64,000 bases of DNA, taken from NCBI GenBank assembly GCA_963781035.1, contig CAWAEN010000005.1:248001-312000 (forward strand), read 5' to 3'. This stretch comes from SZUA-35 sp963781035. Its GTDB lineage: Bacteria; Actinomycetota; Acidimicrobiia; Acidimicrobiales; SZUA-35. Below the pieces are notes generated by a model, which had not been told where the DNA came from, did no database searches, and saw nothing but the letters and a program-made list of their open reading frames with translations. The position numbers and the translations under genes are program-made. Positions 56,476-64,000 of this stretch are shown here, one piece after another (the stretch's first letter is position 1; each line of letters begins with the position of its first letter).

Positions 56476-57372
56476 TCAGGTCTGCATGGGCAGTGCCACC
56501 CCGGCCACCTCGTCGAGTTCGTCTCCCCAGTTCTTCGGCTCGTCTGTCGGGATCAGCACGAACTTCGAGAATCCGACATCGATGAATCGCTGCATCGCCT
56601 TCGGCAGCTCGTCCTTGGTCGGGAAGATCTCCGCCGGATCTGCGTCTGGGTTCCGCAAGGCGGCAATCGCAGCGAACCGCTCAGGGACCTCGCCGCTGTT
56701 CCGGTAGGGAATGAGTGCGCCGAAGTGTTCGTCCTCGATCTCCCGATCGTGTTCAGCCGCAACCTGCTCGATCACCTTCCGGGCCGCCTCGACCTGGCCG
56801 GCCGTGCAGAAGCTCGGCAACCACCCGTCGCCGTGTCGACCGACACGGGCGAGCTCGAGCGGCGCAATGCCACCGAGCCAGACCTCGACGGGATCCTGCA
56901 TCGGTCGAGGTCTGACGGTGACGTCGCTGATGTCGAACCGTTTCCCCTGGTGGGTCACGTTGTCCTCCGACCACAGCCGCCGCATCAACGGCAAGGCCTC
57001 GTTGAACCATCCACCTCGGTCACGTTTCTGGACTCCGAAGGCCTGATGCTCGCCGGAGTCGGCAACGCCGAGGCCGAAGGCGGGCAGCACCCGACCACCG
57101 CTGAGGCGATCGAGACTCGCAATCGACTTGGCGAGAACGACCGGGTTGCGTCCCGGGAGGACCATCACCGACATCCCCACCTTCAGCTTGCGTGTGCGGC
57201 CGCACGCGTAGGCCATTCCCACCAACGGGTCTGGACAGTCGCCGCCGAGACGCTCCGACAGCCACAGGGAGTCGAAACCCCGAGCTTCGAGCCCGTCGAC
57301 CAACTCGCTGAAGCGGTCCTGGTCGTTGGTGTCGCTGCGCGTCCCGAGGCCGTAGCCGATTCTGATCTTCAT
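56476..57372 (-). CDS. LLM-class F420-dependent oxidoreductase-like protein
   Basis: 298 residues. Begins M-K-I-R-I-G-Y-G-L-G-T; then G-F-D-S-L-W-L-S-E-R, V-G-M-S-V-M-V-L-P-G-R-N-P, G-G-R-V-L-P-A-F-G-L-G and W-L-G-G-I-A-P-L-E-L-A-R. This fits F420-dependent LLM enzymes. Substrate unknown. Divergent from the P450 gene, with 54 bases between the starts; a regulatory link is possible. Confidence 0.85.
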   Translation of the reverse strand: MKIRIGYGLGTRSDTNDQDRFSELVDGLEARGFDSLWLSERLGGDCPDPLVGMAYACGRTRKLKVGMSVMVLPGRNPVVLAKSIASLDRLSGGRVLPAFGLGVADSGEHQAFGVQKRDRGGWFNEALPLMRRLWSEDNVTHQGKRFDISDVTVRPRPMQDPVEVWLGGIAPLELARVGRHGDGWLPSFCTAGQVEAARKVIEQVAAEHDREIEDEHFGALIPYRNSGEVPERFAAIAALRNPDADPAEIFPTKDELPKAMQRFIDVGFSKFVLIPTDEPKNWGDELDEVAGVALPMQT

Positions 57373-57426
57373 CCCGAGAGCGTCCCACGTTGGGTCAGGC
57401 GAGAACCAGCCGACTACGTTGCCGCC

Positions 57427-58719
57427 ATGGTCACTCGACTCGTAGATGTCGCCGATCCGGACGCACAGCAACGCGGCGACCACCTCTTCGCCACCATCTT
57501 CTTCACTCCGGAGGGGTACGCCGATCCGATCCCGTCGTATCGGGCCCTCCACGAGACCGCGCCCGTACACGTCTCGGCTTTCGGCGGAGCGGTGCTCAGC
57601 CAGTACGACCACTGCCGAGCCCTGCTCCGAGACTCACGATTCGGCAACGGTGACGGACGGGGCGCCGACAACGCATTCGCGGCGCCGGATCCTGCGCTCA
57701 TCGAAGTTCGCAAGGAGATTCTCCGGCGCAATGCCGAGGGCGCGACGTCGATGCTGGGCCTCGACCCGCCGGACCACACCCGGCAACGGAGCCTCGTCAG
57801 CCGAGCGTTCACCCCTCGAACGGTCGAGAAACTTCGACCCCGTATTGCCGAGCAGGTCGACTCCTACCTCGACGACCTCGCCGCCAACGGCGGTGGCGAC
57901 CTGATGTCTGCCTTCGCCATGCCACTCCCGGTTTCGGTCATCTCCGAGATGCTCGGTGTTCCGGCAGCAGACTGGCCGGGCATCCGTGAGCCGGTGACGG
58001 CACTGGTCGCCTCGCTGGAGCCCGGTGCCACCGTCGAAGAGCTGCGGGCGTCGATCGACGCAAGAGAGACCCTCGTCGAGTACTTCGACGACCTCATCAC
58101 CCGGCGCACGGCCGACCCCACAGACGATCTTCTGTCCGGCCTCATCGCCGCCCGCGACGAGCACGACAAGCTCAGCAACGCCGAGGTCCTTGCCGTCGCC
58201 ATCCTGCTGTTCGCAGCTGGTGCCGAGACCACGACCAATCTCATCGGCAACGGGATGAATGCCCTACTCGACCACCCCGAGCAGATGGAGCGTCTGTGGG
58301 CCGACCCCTCACTGGTCCCCTCAGCGGTCGAGGAGGTTCTCCGCTTCGACTCTCCGGTGCAACTCGACGGTCGGACCTGTCTCGAGCCGGCAGAGTTCGC
58401 CGGTCTCTCGTTCGATGTCGGCGATCGGGTGATCACGCTTCTCGGCGGGGCGAACCACGACCCGGCCCACTTCGACTCGCCCGATGATTTCGACGTGACC
58501 CGGTATCACGAGCCGTCGGCGGCCGAGCCGGTGATGAGCTTCGGTTCCGGTATCCACTACTGCCTCGGCGCCAACCTGGCCAGGGTCGAAGGCCAGGAGG
58601 CACTCGCCGGCCTGATTCGCCGCTTCTCCAGCATCGAGGCCGCTGGTGACCGCCCGTACCGTCACCGCATGGTGCTCCGAGGTCTCGAGACCTGCCCGAT
58701 CAGCGGCATCCCTCGATGA
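57427..58719 (+). CDS. Cytochrome P450
   Basis: 430 residues. I-helix A-G-A-E-T-T-T-N near residue 260, K-helix E-E-V-L-R near residue 300, and the heme loop M-S-F-G-S-G-I-H-Y-C-L-G near residue 380. It would hydroxylate a hydrophobic substrate with electrons from a ferredoxin. A TACGTT box lies 6 bases before ATG 57427. The 3' end overlaps the HExxH gene by 20 bases. Confidence 0.93.
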   Translation: MVTRLVDVADPDAQQRGDHLFATIFFTPEGYADPIPSYRALHETAPVHVSAFGGAVLSQYDHCRALLRDSRFGNGDGRGADNAFAAPDPALIEVRKEILRRNAEGATSMLGLDPPDHTRQRSLVSRAFTPRTVEKLRPRIAEQVDSYLDDLAANGGGDLMSAFAMPLPVSVISEMLGVPAADWPGIREPVTALVASLEPGATVEELRASIDARETLVEYFDDLITRRTADPTDDLLSGLIAARDEHDKLSNAEVLAVAILLFAAGAETTTNLIGNGMNALLDHPEQMERLWADPSLVPSAVEEVLRFDSPVQLDGRTCLEPAEFAGLSFDVGDRVITLLGGANHDPAHFDSPDDFDVTRYHEPSAAEPVMSFGSGIHYCLGANLARVEGQEALAGLIRRFSSIEAAGDRPYRHRMVLRGLETCPISGIPR

Positions 58720-60160
58720 CGACCATGTCGATCCCGTCGACGACCAACTGATCAGAACGGCGGCGCTCACCGCTCTCGGCGTCGCCGACCCAGTCGGCGG
58801 CAGCGTCGAAGAACTCGTCGAGGTCGTCACTGGTGTCGGCGGCCACATTGATCACGGTGCAGACGCGTCCGTCGCGTTCGAAACTGATGTAGCGATCGCC
58901 ATTCCAACCATCGCCCACCCGATCGCCGAACCAGAGGTCGAAGGTCAGTTCGCCGATCACTCCCTCGTCGAGCAGGTTCCCCGGTGAGCGTGGGGCTGGA
59001 ACCATCGGTGCCTCGAGCTGGTCGAGGAATTGTTCTGGGTGCAGCGCCTGCTCGCTGGTGACCGGTGGTTCGAGAATCGCCTGGTCGACCGCCCGTTCGC
59101 CTGCATCGCCGCCGCCTGCCTCGGCCGCGATCGCCTTCACGAGGACAGGCCCGTCGACATACGGGAAGAACTGGGATTCGAGGACGAACCTGGGGATCTG
59201 CTGGAGGACGGCGATGTCCTCTGGGCCGTAGAACGTCGCCTCCAATACGGCGAGCTCGCCCTGCTCAGCGCTCGAGAGCTCGTCTCGCCAGACCTCCTCG
59301 ACCCGACTGGCGTTTCCCTCGACCACGGCAAGGAAACCGACGAAACGCTCGTCGTCGACGTCCTCGATCTCGGGCCGGTCGAGATCGAGCCACTGATCGT
59401 CGTGGGCATGCACGAGTTCGTGAACGATCACCAGCTCGACGAACAGATCGAGTTCACTCCCCCGCACGACGAGCTCCTTCGAGATCGGGTCGTAGAACCC
59501 GACCACGCCGATCTCGAGGCTCTTCGTCGTCACCTCGACCAGATCGGTGCCGACGGGCACCAATCCCAAGGACCCGAGTACCTCACCGTCGAGCTCGGTG
59601 TCGGCGATGTCCTCATCATCGAATTCGTCGAACAGCCGCTCGAGAAACTCGTCCTCGTCAGCGAACTCGACGACCGGGAACTGCTTGAACGGGCGGCCCC
59701 GGAACTCCTCGATGAAGAGCGCCGCTTCGCAGATCTCTGGCAGCGTGCCCCCAGGACAACCGATGGTCGTTGTGTCGGATGGGGCCTCGGACTCGTCCTC
59801 AGACGGCTCCTCGGGAGCAGAGCCCTCGGGAGCAGAGTCCTCGGATGCCGAGTCCTCGGTCGACGGGGTGCCGGGATCCTCTGAAGGAACTTCGGTGGTC
59901 ACGGTCGTCGGCGCCGGGTCGTCGGCTGCAACCTCGTCGCCGCCGCGAGTGAGGAACCATGCGATCGCTCCAACCGCGACTGCGGCGCCGAAGAGCGCCG
60001 CCAGCGCGATCCAGAGGCCCTCACGGCCTCGGCGCGGTGTCGGCGGATCGACGGATGCACCCATGCCGGCGAACGGGTCGGAATACCGGCCGCCGGCGGC
60101 CTGAACCGGGGGCGACGTTGGTGGGGGCCCGAAGGGAGAGGGCGGGGGCTGCGCGACCAT
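58700..60160 (-). CDS. Membrane-anchored protein with HExxH zinc-peptidase-like motif
   Basis: 486 residues. A Pro-rich cytoplasmic head, a membrane helix at about residues 48-70, an acidic Ser/Glu/Pro-rich linker to residue 130, then an extracellular domain. H-E-L-V-H-A-H-D-D-Q lies near residues 247-256 and V-V-E-G-N-A-S near 279 supplies the expected downstream Glu, as in gluzincin-type zinc enzymes. I do not recognise the exact family. It converges with the P450 gene. It may act on surface proteins (inference). Confidence 0.7.
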   Translation of the reverse strand: MVAQPPPSPFGPPPTSPPVQAAGGRYSDPFAGMGASVDPPTPRRGREGLWIALAALFGAAVAVGAIAWFLTRGGDEVAADDPAPTTVTTEVPSEDPGTPSTEDSASEDSAPEGSAPEEPSEDESEAPSDTTTIGCPGGTLPEICEAALFIEEFRGRPFKQFPVVEFADEDEFLERLFDEFDDEDIADTELDGEVLGSLGLVPVGTDLVEVTTKSLEIGVVGFYDPISKELVVRGSELDLFVELVIVHELVHAHDDQWLDLDRPEIEDVDDERFVGFLAVVEGNASRVEEVWRDELSSAEQGELAVLEATFYGPEDIAVLQQIPRFVLESQFFPYVDGPVLVKAIAAEAGGGDAGERAVDQAILEPPVTSEQALHPEQFLDQLEAPMVPAPRSPGNLLDEGVIGELTFDLWFGDRVGDGWNGDRYISFERDGRVCTVINVAADTSDDLDEFFDAAADWVGDAESGERRRSDQLVVDGIDMVVIEGCR

Positions 60161-60275
60161 GGAGCGTCAACGGTAGGCCACCTGGGGGTCCGGGATGCGT
60201 CATCGCCGGGTGGGCATGCGTCACCGCCTGTCGCGTGACAGACCACCGCGGCAAGTGGCGCTACCTTGGCGACAT

Positions 60276-62810
60276 ATGACAAGCGACAGCTTGGGTGATC
60301 TCGGTGAACGGATCCGGCACTTGGCCAGAGTGCCGACGCTGCTCGTCGCCTCGGACTACGACGGCACGATCGCTCCCCTCGTCGACGATCCCATGACCGC
60401 CGTTGCCAACCGGGATGCTGCCGCCGCTCTGCGCTCGCTCGCAGAGTTGGCGAACACCCACGTCGCCGCCATCTCGGGCCGAAGTCTGCGCGATCTCGCG
60501 ACGCTGTCCCATTTCCCGGAGGAGATCCGGCTCGTCGGTTCCCACGGCAGCGAGTTCGACCTCGGATTCGCATCACAGCTCTCGCCAGAGCTCGTGCACA
60601 GACGCCGAGAACTGACCGACGCCGTCAAGGAGCTCGGCCAGAAGTACTCGGCCCGAGTCGAGGAGAAACCGACCGGCGTGACCTTCCACCTCCGAATGCT
60701 CGATGACGACGCGGCCGTCCGTGCCCGCGACGAGTTGGTACGGGGCCCGGCGAGCTGGGACGGAATCCACACCCGCACCGGGCACGACGTCCTCGAGATG
60801 TCGGTCGTCGAGACCAACAAGGGAACGGCGCTCGGCATCCTCCGGGCCCAGGTCGGCGCCACCGCCGTGATCTTCCTCGGCGACGACGTCACCGACGAAG
60901 ATGCCTTCACCACGCTTGCCGGCCCTGACGTCGGGGTCAAGGTCGGCGATGCGCAGACCGCCGCTGCGTTTCGCGTGCGCGACACCGACACCGTGGCGAA
61001 GGTCCTGGCCTTGCTGGCCGAGCTCCGGGCCGAGTGGCTCAGGGGTTCAGGGCTCACGCCGATCGAGAATCACTCGATGTTGTCCGATCAACGCACGGCT
61101 GCGATCGTCACTCCGAACGCTCGAGTGACGTGGCTGTGTGCACCCAGAATCGACAGTGCCGCCGTGTTCTCCGAGCTCCTCGGTGGACCTTCCGCCGGAT
61201 ACTTCTCGATCGCACCGGTCGACGGGGCCGAGCCGCTCGCACAGCAGTACGTGGGCGACACCCTCGTCCTCCGCACCGACTTTCCGACGTGCACGATCAC
61301 CGACTATCTCGACGTCTCCGATGGTCGGCCTCGCCAACCAGCGGGTCGGTCCGATCTCGTACGGGTCGTCGAGGGATCCGGACGCGTCAGCATCGATTTC
61401 GCTCCCCGACTCGACTTCGGCCGGGTGCCCACCCAGCTCCAGCTGAGCGACGACGGCATCGTCGTGATGGGCACCGCAGACCTCATGGCACTCCGGGCGC
61501 CGGGGGTCACGTGGAAGATCACCGTCGACGGCATGCACCAGACAGCGCTGGGCACCGCGGAACTCGGCGACGGGCCCCTTGTCCTCGAACTGCGATGCGG
61601 CACGAGCGAGCTCGGCGAGTCGGCGCGAACCGAGCCGGACCGCCGATCGGACACCGCTCGCTACTGGACCACATGGAGCGGCGCACTCTCCCCACCAGCG
61701 GGCGCCCGGGACCAGGTGGTGCGGTCCGCCGTACTGCTCAAGGGCCTGTGTCACCAGCCGACGGGGGCGATCGTCTCGGCCGCGACCACCTCGCTGCCGG
61801 AGCACCTCGGCGGCACGAGGAACTGGGACTACCGGTATTGCTGGCTGCGCGACGCCTCGCTGACCGCTGCGGCATTGGTCTCACTCGGCTCCGACACCGA
61901 GGCGCTGGCATTGCTCGACTGGATTCTCGGCATTCTCGAGAATCGCAACGACCCTGAACGGCTGGCGCCGCTGTACAACGTCACCGGGCGGCATTTGCCT
62001 CCCGAGGGCGAGATCGCCGAGCTCGCCGGTTACGGCGGGTCTCGGCCGGTCCGAGTGGGCAACGCCGCCGACGGTCAGAGCCAGCTCGACTGCTTCGGAT
62101 CGATCGTCGATCTGATCCACCAACTCCATGAGGCCGGCGCTCCGATCGGGCAGCAGCACTGGCGGCTTGTCGAGGTGATGGTGCTGGCCGTCTCGCGGCG
62201 TTGGCGCGACCCGGATCACTCGATCTGGGAGATCCGCAAGACGCCTCGCCACCACGTCTATTCGAAGGTGATGTGCTGGGTGGCCGTCGATCGGGCGATC
62301 TCGCTCGCCGCCCACTTCCTCGATCGGGCCCCGGAGGCGTGGACCCAGCTCCGCACCGAGATTGCCGACGACGTCCTCGCCAATGGGTGGAGCGAGGAAC
62401 GGGGCAGCTTCATCGCCGCCTACGACGGAAGTGATCTCGATGCATCGGTGCTCGCCATCGGCCTGATGGGCCTCCTCCCGCCGGAGGATGAACGATTCAT
62501 CAGCACGGTTTCGACCGTCGATGCCGAGCTGCGAACGGGGGCCACCGTCTACCGCTACTTCGAGGACGACGGTCTCCCGGGGCGCGAGGGCGGATTCCAT
62601 CTGATGACTTCCTGGCTCGTCGATGCGCTGGCCTTGGTCGGTCGGGTCGACGACGCTCACGCACTGTTCGACCAGCTGAGCTCGCTCGTGGGCGATACTG
62701 GGCTGATGCCGGAGGAATACGATCCAGAGAACAAGCGAGGGCTCGGGAACCTCCCGTTGGCCTACAGCCACACGGGACTCATCCGCAATGCTGTTCGCCT
62801 GGCCGGCTGA
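60276..62810 (+). CDS. Trehalose-6-phosphate phosphatase fused to GH15 glycoside hydrolase
   Basis: 844 residues. Residues 20-255: OtsB-type HAD phosphatase with D-Y-D-G-T (Asp27 and Asp29), A-A-I-S-G-R-S and G-D-D-V-T-D-E-D. Residues 265-844: GH15 domain with N-Y-D-like start (N-H-S-M-L-S-D-Q-R-T), R-N-W-D-Y-R-Y-C-W-L-R-D and two Glu candidates, S-I-W-E-I-R near 650 and M-P-E-E-Y-D near 812. It may dephosphorylate trehalose-6-P and then cut trehalose or a related glucan (inference). A TACCTT box lies 8 bases before the ATG. The Hsp70 gene follows with no gap. Confidence 0.88.
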   Translation: MTSDSLGDLGERIRHLARVPTLLVASDYDGTIAPLVDDPMTAVANRDAAAALRSLAELANTHVAAISGRSLRDLATLSHFPEEIRLVGSHGSEFDLGFASQLSPELVHRRRELTDAVKELGQKYSARVEEKPTGVTFHLRMLDDDAAVRARDELVRGPASWDGIHTRTGHDVLEMSVVETNKGTALGILRAQVGATAVIFLGDDVTDEDAFTTLAGPDVGVKVGDAQTAAAFRVRDTDTVAKVLALLAELRAEWLRGSGLTPIENHSMLSDQRTAAIVTPNARVTWLCAPRIDSAAVFSELLGGPSAGYFSIAPVDGAEPLAQQYVGDTLVLRTDFPTCTITDYLDVSDGRPRQPAGRSDLVRVVEGSGRVSIDFAPRLDFGRVPTQLQLSDDGIVVMGTADLMALRAPGVTWKITVDGMHQTALGTAELGDGPLVLELRCGTSELGESARTEPDRRSDTARYWTTWSGALSPPAGARDQVVRSAVLLKGLCHQPTGAIVSAATTSLPEHLGGTRNWDYRYCWLRDASLTAAALVSLGSDTEALALLDWILGILENRNDPERLAPLYNVTGRHLPPEGEIAELAGYGGSRPVRVGNAADGQSQLDCFGSIVDLIHQLHEAGAPIGQQHWRLVEVMVLAVSRRWRDPDHSIWEIRKTPRHHVYSKVMCWVAVDRAISLAAHFLDRAPEAWTQLRTEIADDVLANGWSEERGSFIAAYDGSDLDASVLAIGLMGLLPPEDERFISTVSTVDAELRTGATVYRYFEDDGLPGREGGFHLMTSWLVDALALVGRVDDAHALFDQLSSLVGDTGLMPEEYDPENKRGLGNLPLAYSHTGLIRNAVRLAG

Positions 62811-64000
62811 ATGAGCTACACCCTCGGCATCGACCTCGGTACCACGTCATCGGCGGCGGCCATCAACGACGGCAGGGCCGTACGGATGCTCTCGGTCGAC
62901 CATTCGGCGGCGGTCATACCGTCCGTCGTCCACCTCGACAGCGATGGCACGATCCTCGTTGGTGGTGCCGCCGAGCGTCGGGCGATCACCGATCCAGGCG
63001 GTGTGGCCCGCGAGTTCAAACGTCGCTTCGGCGACCCGCAGCCCTTGATCCTCAGTGGGACACCGGTGTCGGCCAACGACCTGATGCTGGAGATGGCCAA
63101 GGCACTCGTCGGCATCGCCACTGACCAGCTCGGTGAGGCCCCGACGGAGATCATCGTCTGCCACCCCGCCAACTGGGGCAGCTACAAGGTCGGCTTGTTG
63201 GCCGACACCCTCGAGAATTCGTCGCTTCCACCGCATCGGCTCATCACCGAACCCGAGGCTGCCGCGATCCACTACGCAGCACAGGAGCGCGTCGGTGACG
63301 GCGAGGTCATTGCGGTCTACGACCTCGGCGGCGGCACGTTCGATGCCGTCGTGCTCCGCAAGGACGCGACTTCCATCAGCGGCTGGGAGGTGCTGGGGGA
63401 ACCCAGGGGCATCGAGCGGCTCGGCGGCATCGATTTCGACGTGGCCGTCCTCCACCACGTGATCGAGGCGCTCTCGCTCGATCTCGACGCGTTCGACTCC
63501 GATGATCCGGCGAACCAGACCGCCATGACCCGCTTCCGAGCCGAGTGTCGGGACGCCAAGCATGCGCTGTCGGCCGATGTGAGCGCCACCGTCCCCGTGC
63601 TGCTTCCCGGCTACAACGAGACCGTCCGTATCACCCGACGCGAGTTCGAGGCCCTGATCGACCCGGCGATCGGACGCACCATCGACACCCTCGACGTGGC
63701 GGTGTCGACCACCGGCCTCGAGATGGCGTCGATCGACCGCATCCTGCTCGTCGGCGGCTCGACCCGAGTTCCCCTGGTCGCGGCCAGACTCGCGGCGGCC
63801 ACCCAACGCCCGATCATGAGCGACGCCCACCCGAAGCACGCGATGGCACTGGGAGCTGCCGCGTTCGGGGCACTCGATGCCCCGGTCGTTTCCGAAGACG
63901 GGCCGATCGCGGCGCCCCCTCCGGTCGCGACGCCCGCTCCCCCGGCGCCCGAGCCTCCACTACCGGAAGCACCATCACCTGCTCCGCCATCACCGAAGGC
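62811..64000 (+). CDS. Hsp70/DnaK-like ATPase, partial
   Basis: At least 396 residues; the end is outside the window. The N-terminal ATPase domain has G-I-D-L-G-T-T-S-S, V-Y-D-L-G-G-G-T-F-D near residue 165 and I-L-L-V-G-G-S-T-R-V-P near residue 305. From about residue 355 the text becomes Pro/Ala-rich (P-P-P-V-A-T-P-A-P-P), so the substrate domain of DnaK is absent or replaced by a low-complexity tail, as in actinobacterial Hsp70-like proteins with extra C-terminal domains. The ATG directly follows the preceding TGA. Confidence 0.85.
   Translation, partial: MSYTLGIDLGTTSSAAAINDGRAVRMLSVDHSAAVIPSVVHLDSDGTILVGGAAERRAITDPGGVAREFKRRFGDPQPLILSGTPVSANDLMLEMAKALVGIATDQLGEAPTEIIVCHPANWGSYKVGLLADTLENSSLPPHRLITEPEAAAIHYAAQERVGDGEVIAVYDLGGGTFDAVVLRKDATSISGWEVLGEPRGIERLGGIDFDVAVLHHVIEALSLDLDAFDSDDPANQTAMTRFRAECRDAKHALSADVSATVPVLLPGYNETVRITRREFEALIDPAIGRTIDTLDVAVSTTGLEMASIDRILLVGGSTRVPLVAARLAAATQRPIMSDAHPKHAMALGAAAFGALDAPVVSEDGPIAAPPPVATPAPPAPEPPLPEAPSPAPPSPK

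Noticed and set aside
56476..58719. Natural-product gene cluster (LLM oxidoreductase plus P450)
   Set aside because: No synthase, tailoring or transport genes nearby, and the two genes are merely divergent neighbours.

Overview
The window is high-GC bacterial chromosome with dense, short-spaced genes. It carries F420-type enzymes, mycothiol-linked enzymes, DUF222/13E12-HNH, PadR, PucR and Tad-type pilus genes, two acyl-CoA dehydrogenases, and many start codons sitting 6-8 bases after a TAnnnT box. All of this points to an actinobacterium; an Acidimicrobiia/Ilumatobacter-like lineage is my guess. I saw no rRNA, tRNA, CRISPR array or prophage.

The strongest result is three in-frame UGA codons at redox-active positions, each followed by a hairpin at bacterial SECIS distance. 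They are a UGSC-motif protein (615-1133, U-G-S-C), a peroxiredoxin-like protein (6815-7375, U-L-P-C) and an Rv2466c-type mycothiol-dependent nitroreductase (38099-37476, U-P-W-C). A normal gene caller would truncate or split all three. A Cys-containing paralogue of the third lies 1.7 kb away (39765-40502). No selA/selB/selC/selD is in the window.

Layout: 0-9 kb holds the UGSC locus, a CPA2 antiporter, a PucR regulator, mutY, a MaoC enzyme divergent from the peroxiredoxin selenoprotein, a Cys/His-motif protein and a DUF2975/YozG-type regulator pair with two matching operators. 9-16 kb holds a DUF222-HNH gene behind a LexA-type box, an acyl-CoA dehydrogenase/CoA-transferase pair, a REP-like repeat cluster, a dienelactone hydrolase, an LLM oxidoreductase and a nucleoside phosphorylase. 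16-24 kb holds an NHL+DUF4214 secreted protein with a lipoprotein, a large AAA regulator, another acyl-CoA dehydrogenase and an eIF2B-like protein. 24-30 kb holds malonyl-CoA decarboxylase, PPOX, VOC, a COG0523 GTPase, a HipA-like probable pseudokinase and the second Cys/His-motif protein. 30-34 kb and 43-47 kb each carry an SNF2 helicase followed by an overlapping SWIM zinc-finger gene. 34-43 kb holds a glucose/sorbosone-dehydrogenase-like secreted protein, a rhomboid protease, the nitroreductase selenoprotein, quinone oxidoreductase, DedA, DsbA, a methyltransferase and a DMT transporter. 47-55 kb holds PadR, class I fumarase, a REP-bounded element, a TadE/TadG/prepilin-like operon and an acyl-CoA ligase. 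55-64 kb holds a thioredoxin-NHL protein, an LLM enzyme, a P450, an HExxH protein, an OtsB-GH15 fusion and the start of an Hsp70 gene.

Many genes carry one or more single-base frameshifts, several at short C or G runs, while both sides of each break still encode conserved protein. I treat these as probable assembly errors, not decay. Coordinates of such genes span the whole reading unit. All family assignments are by eye; no database search was run.
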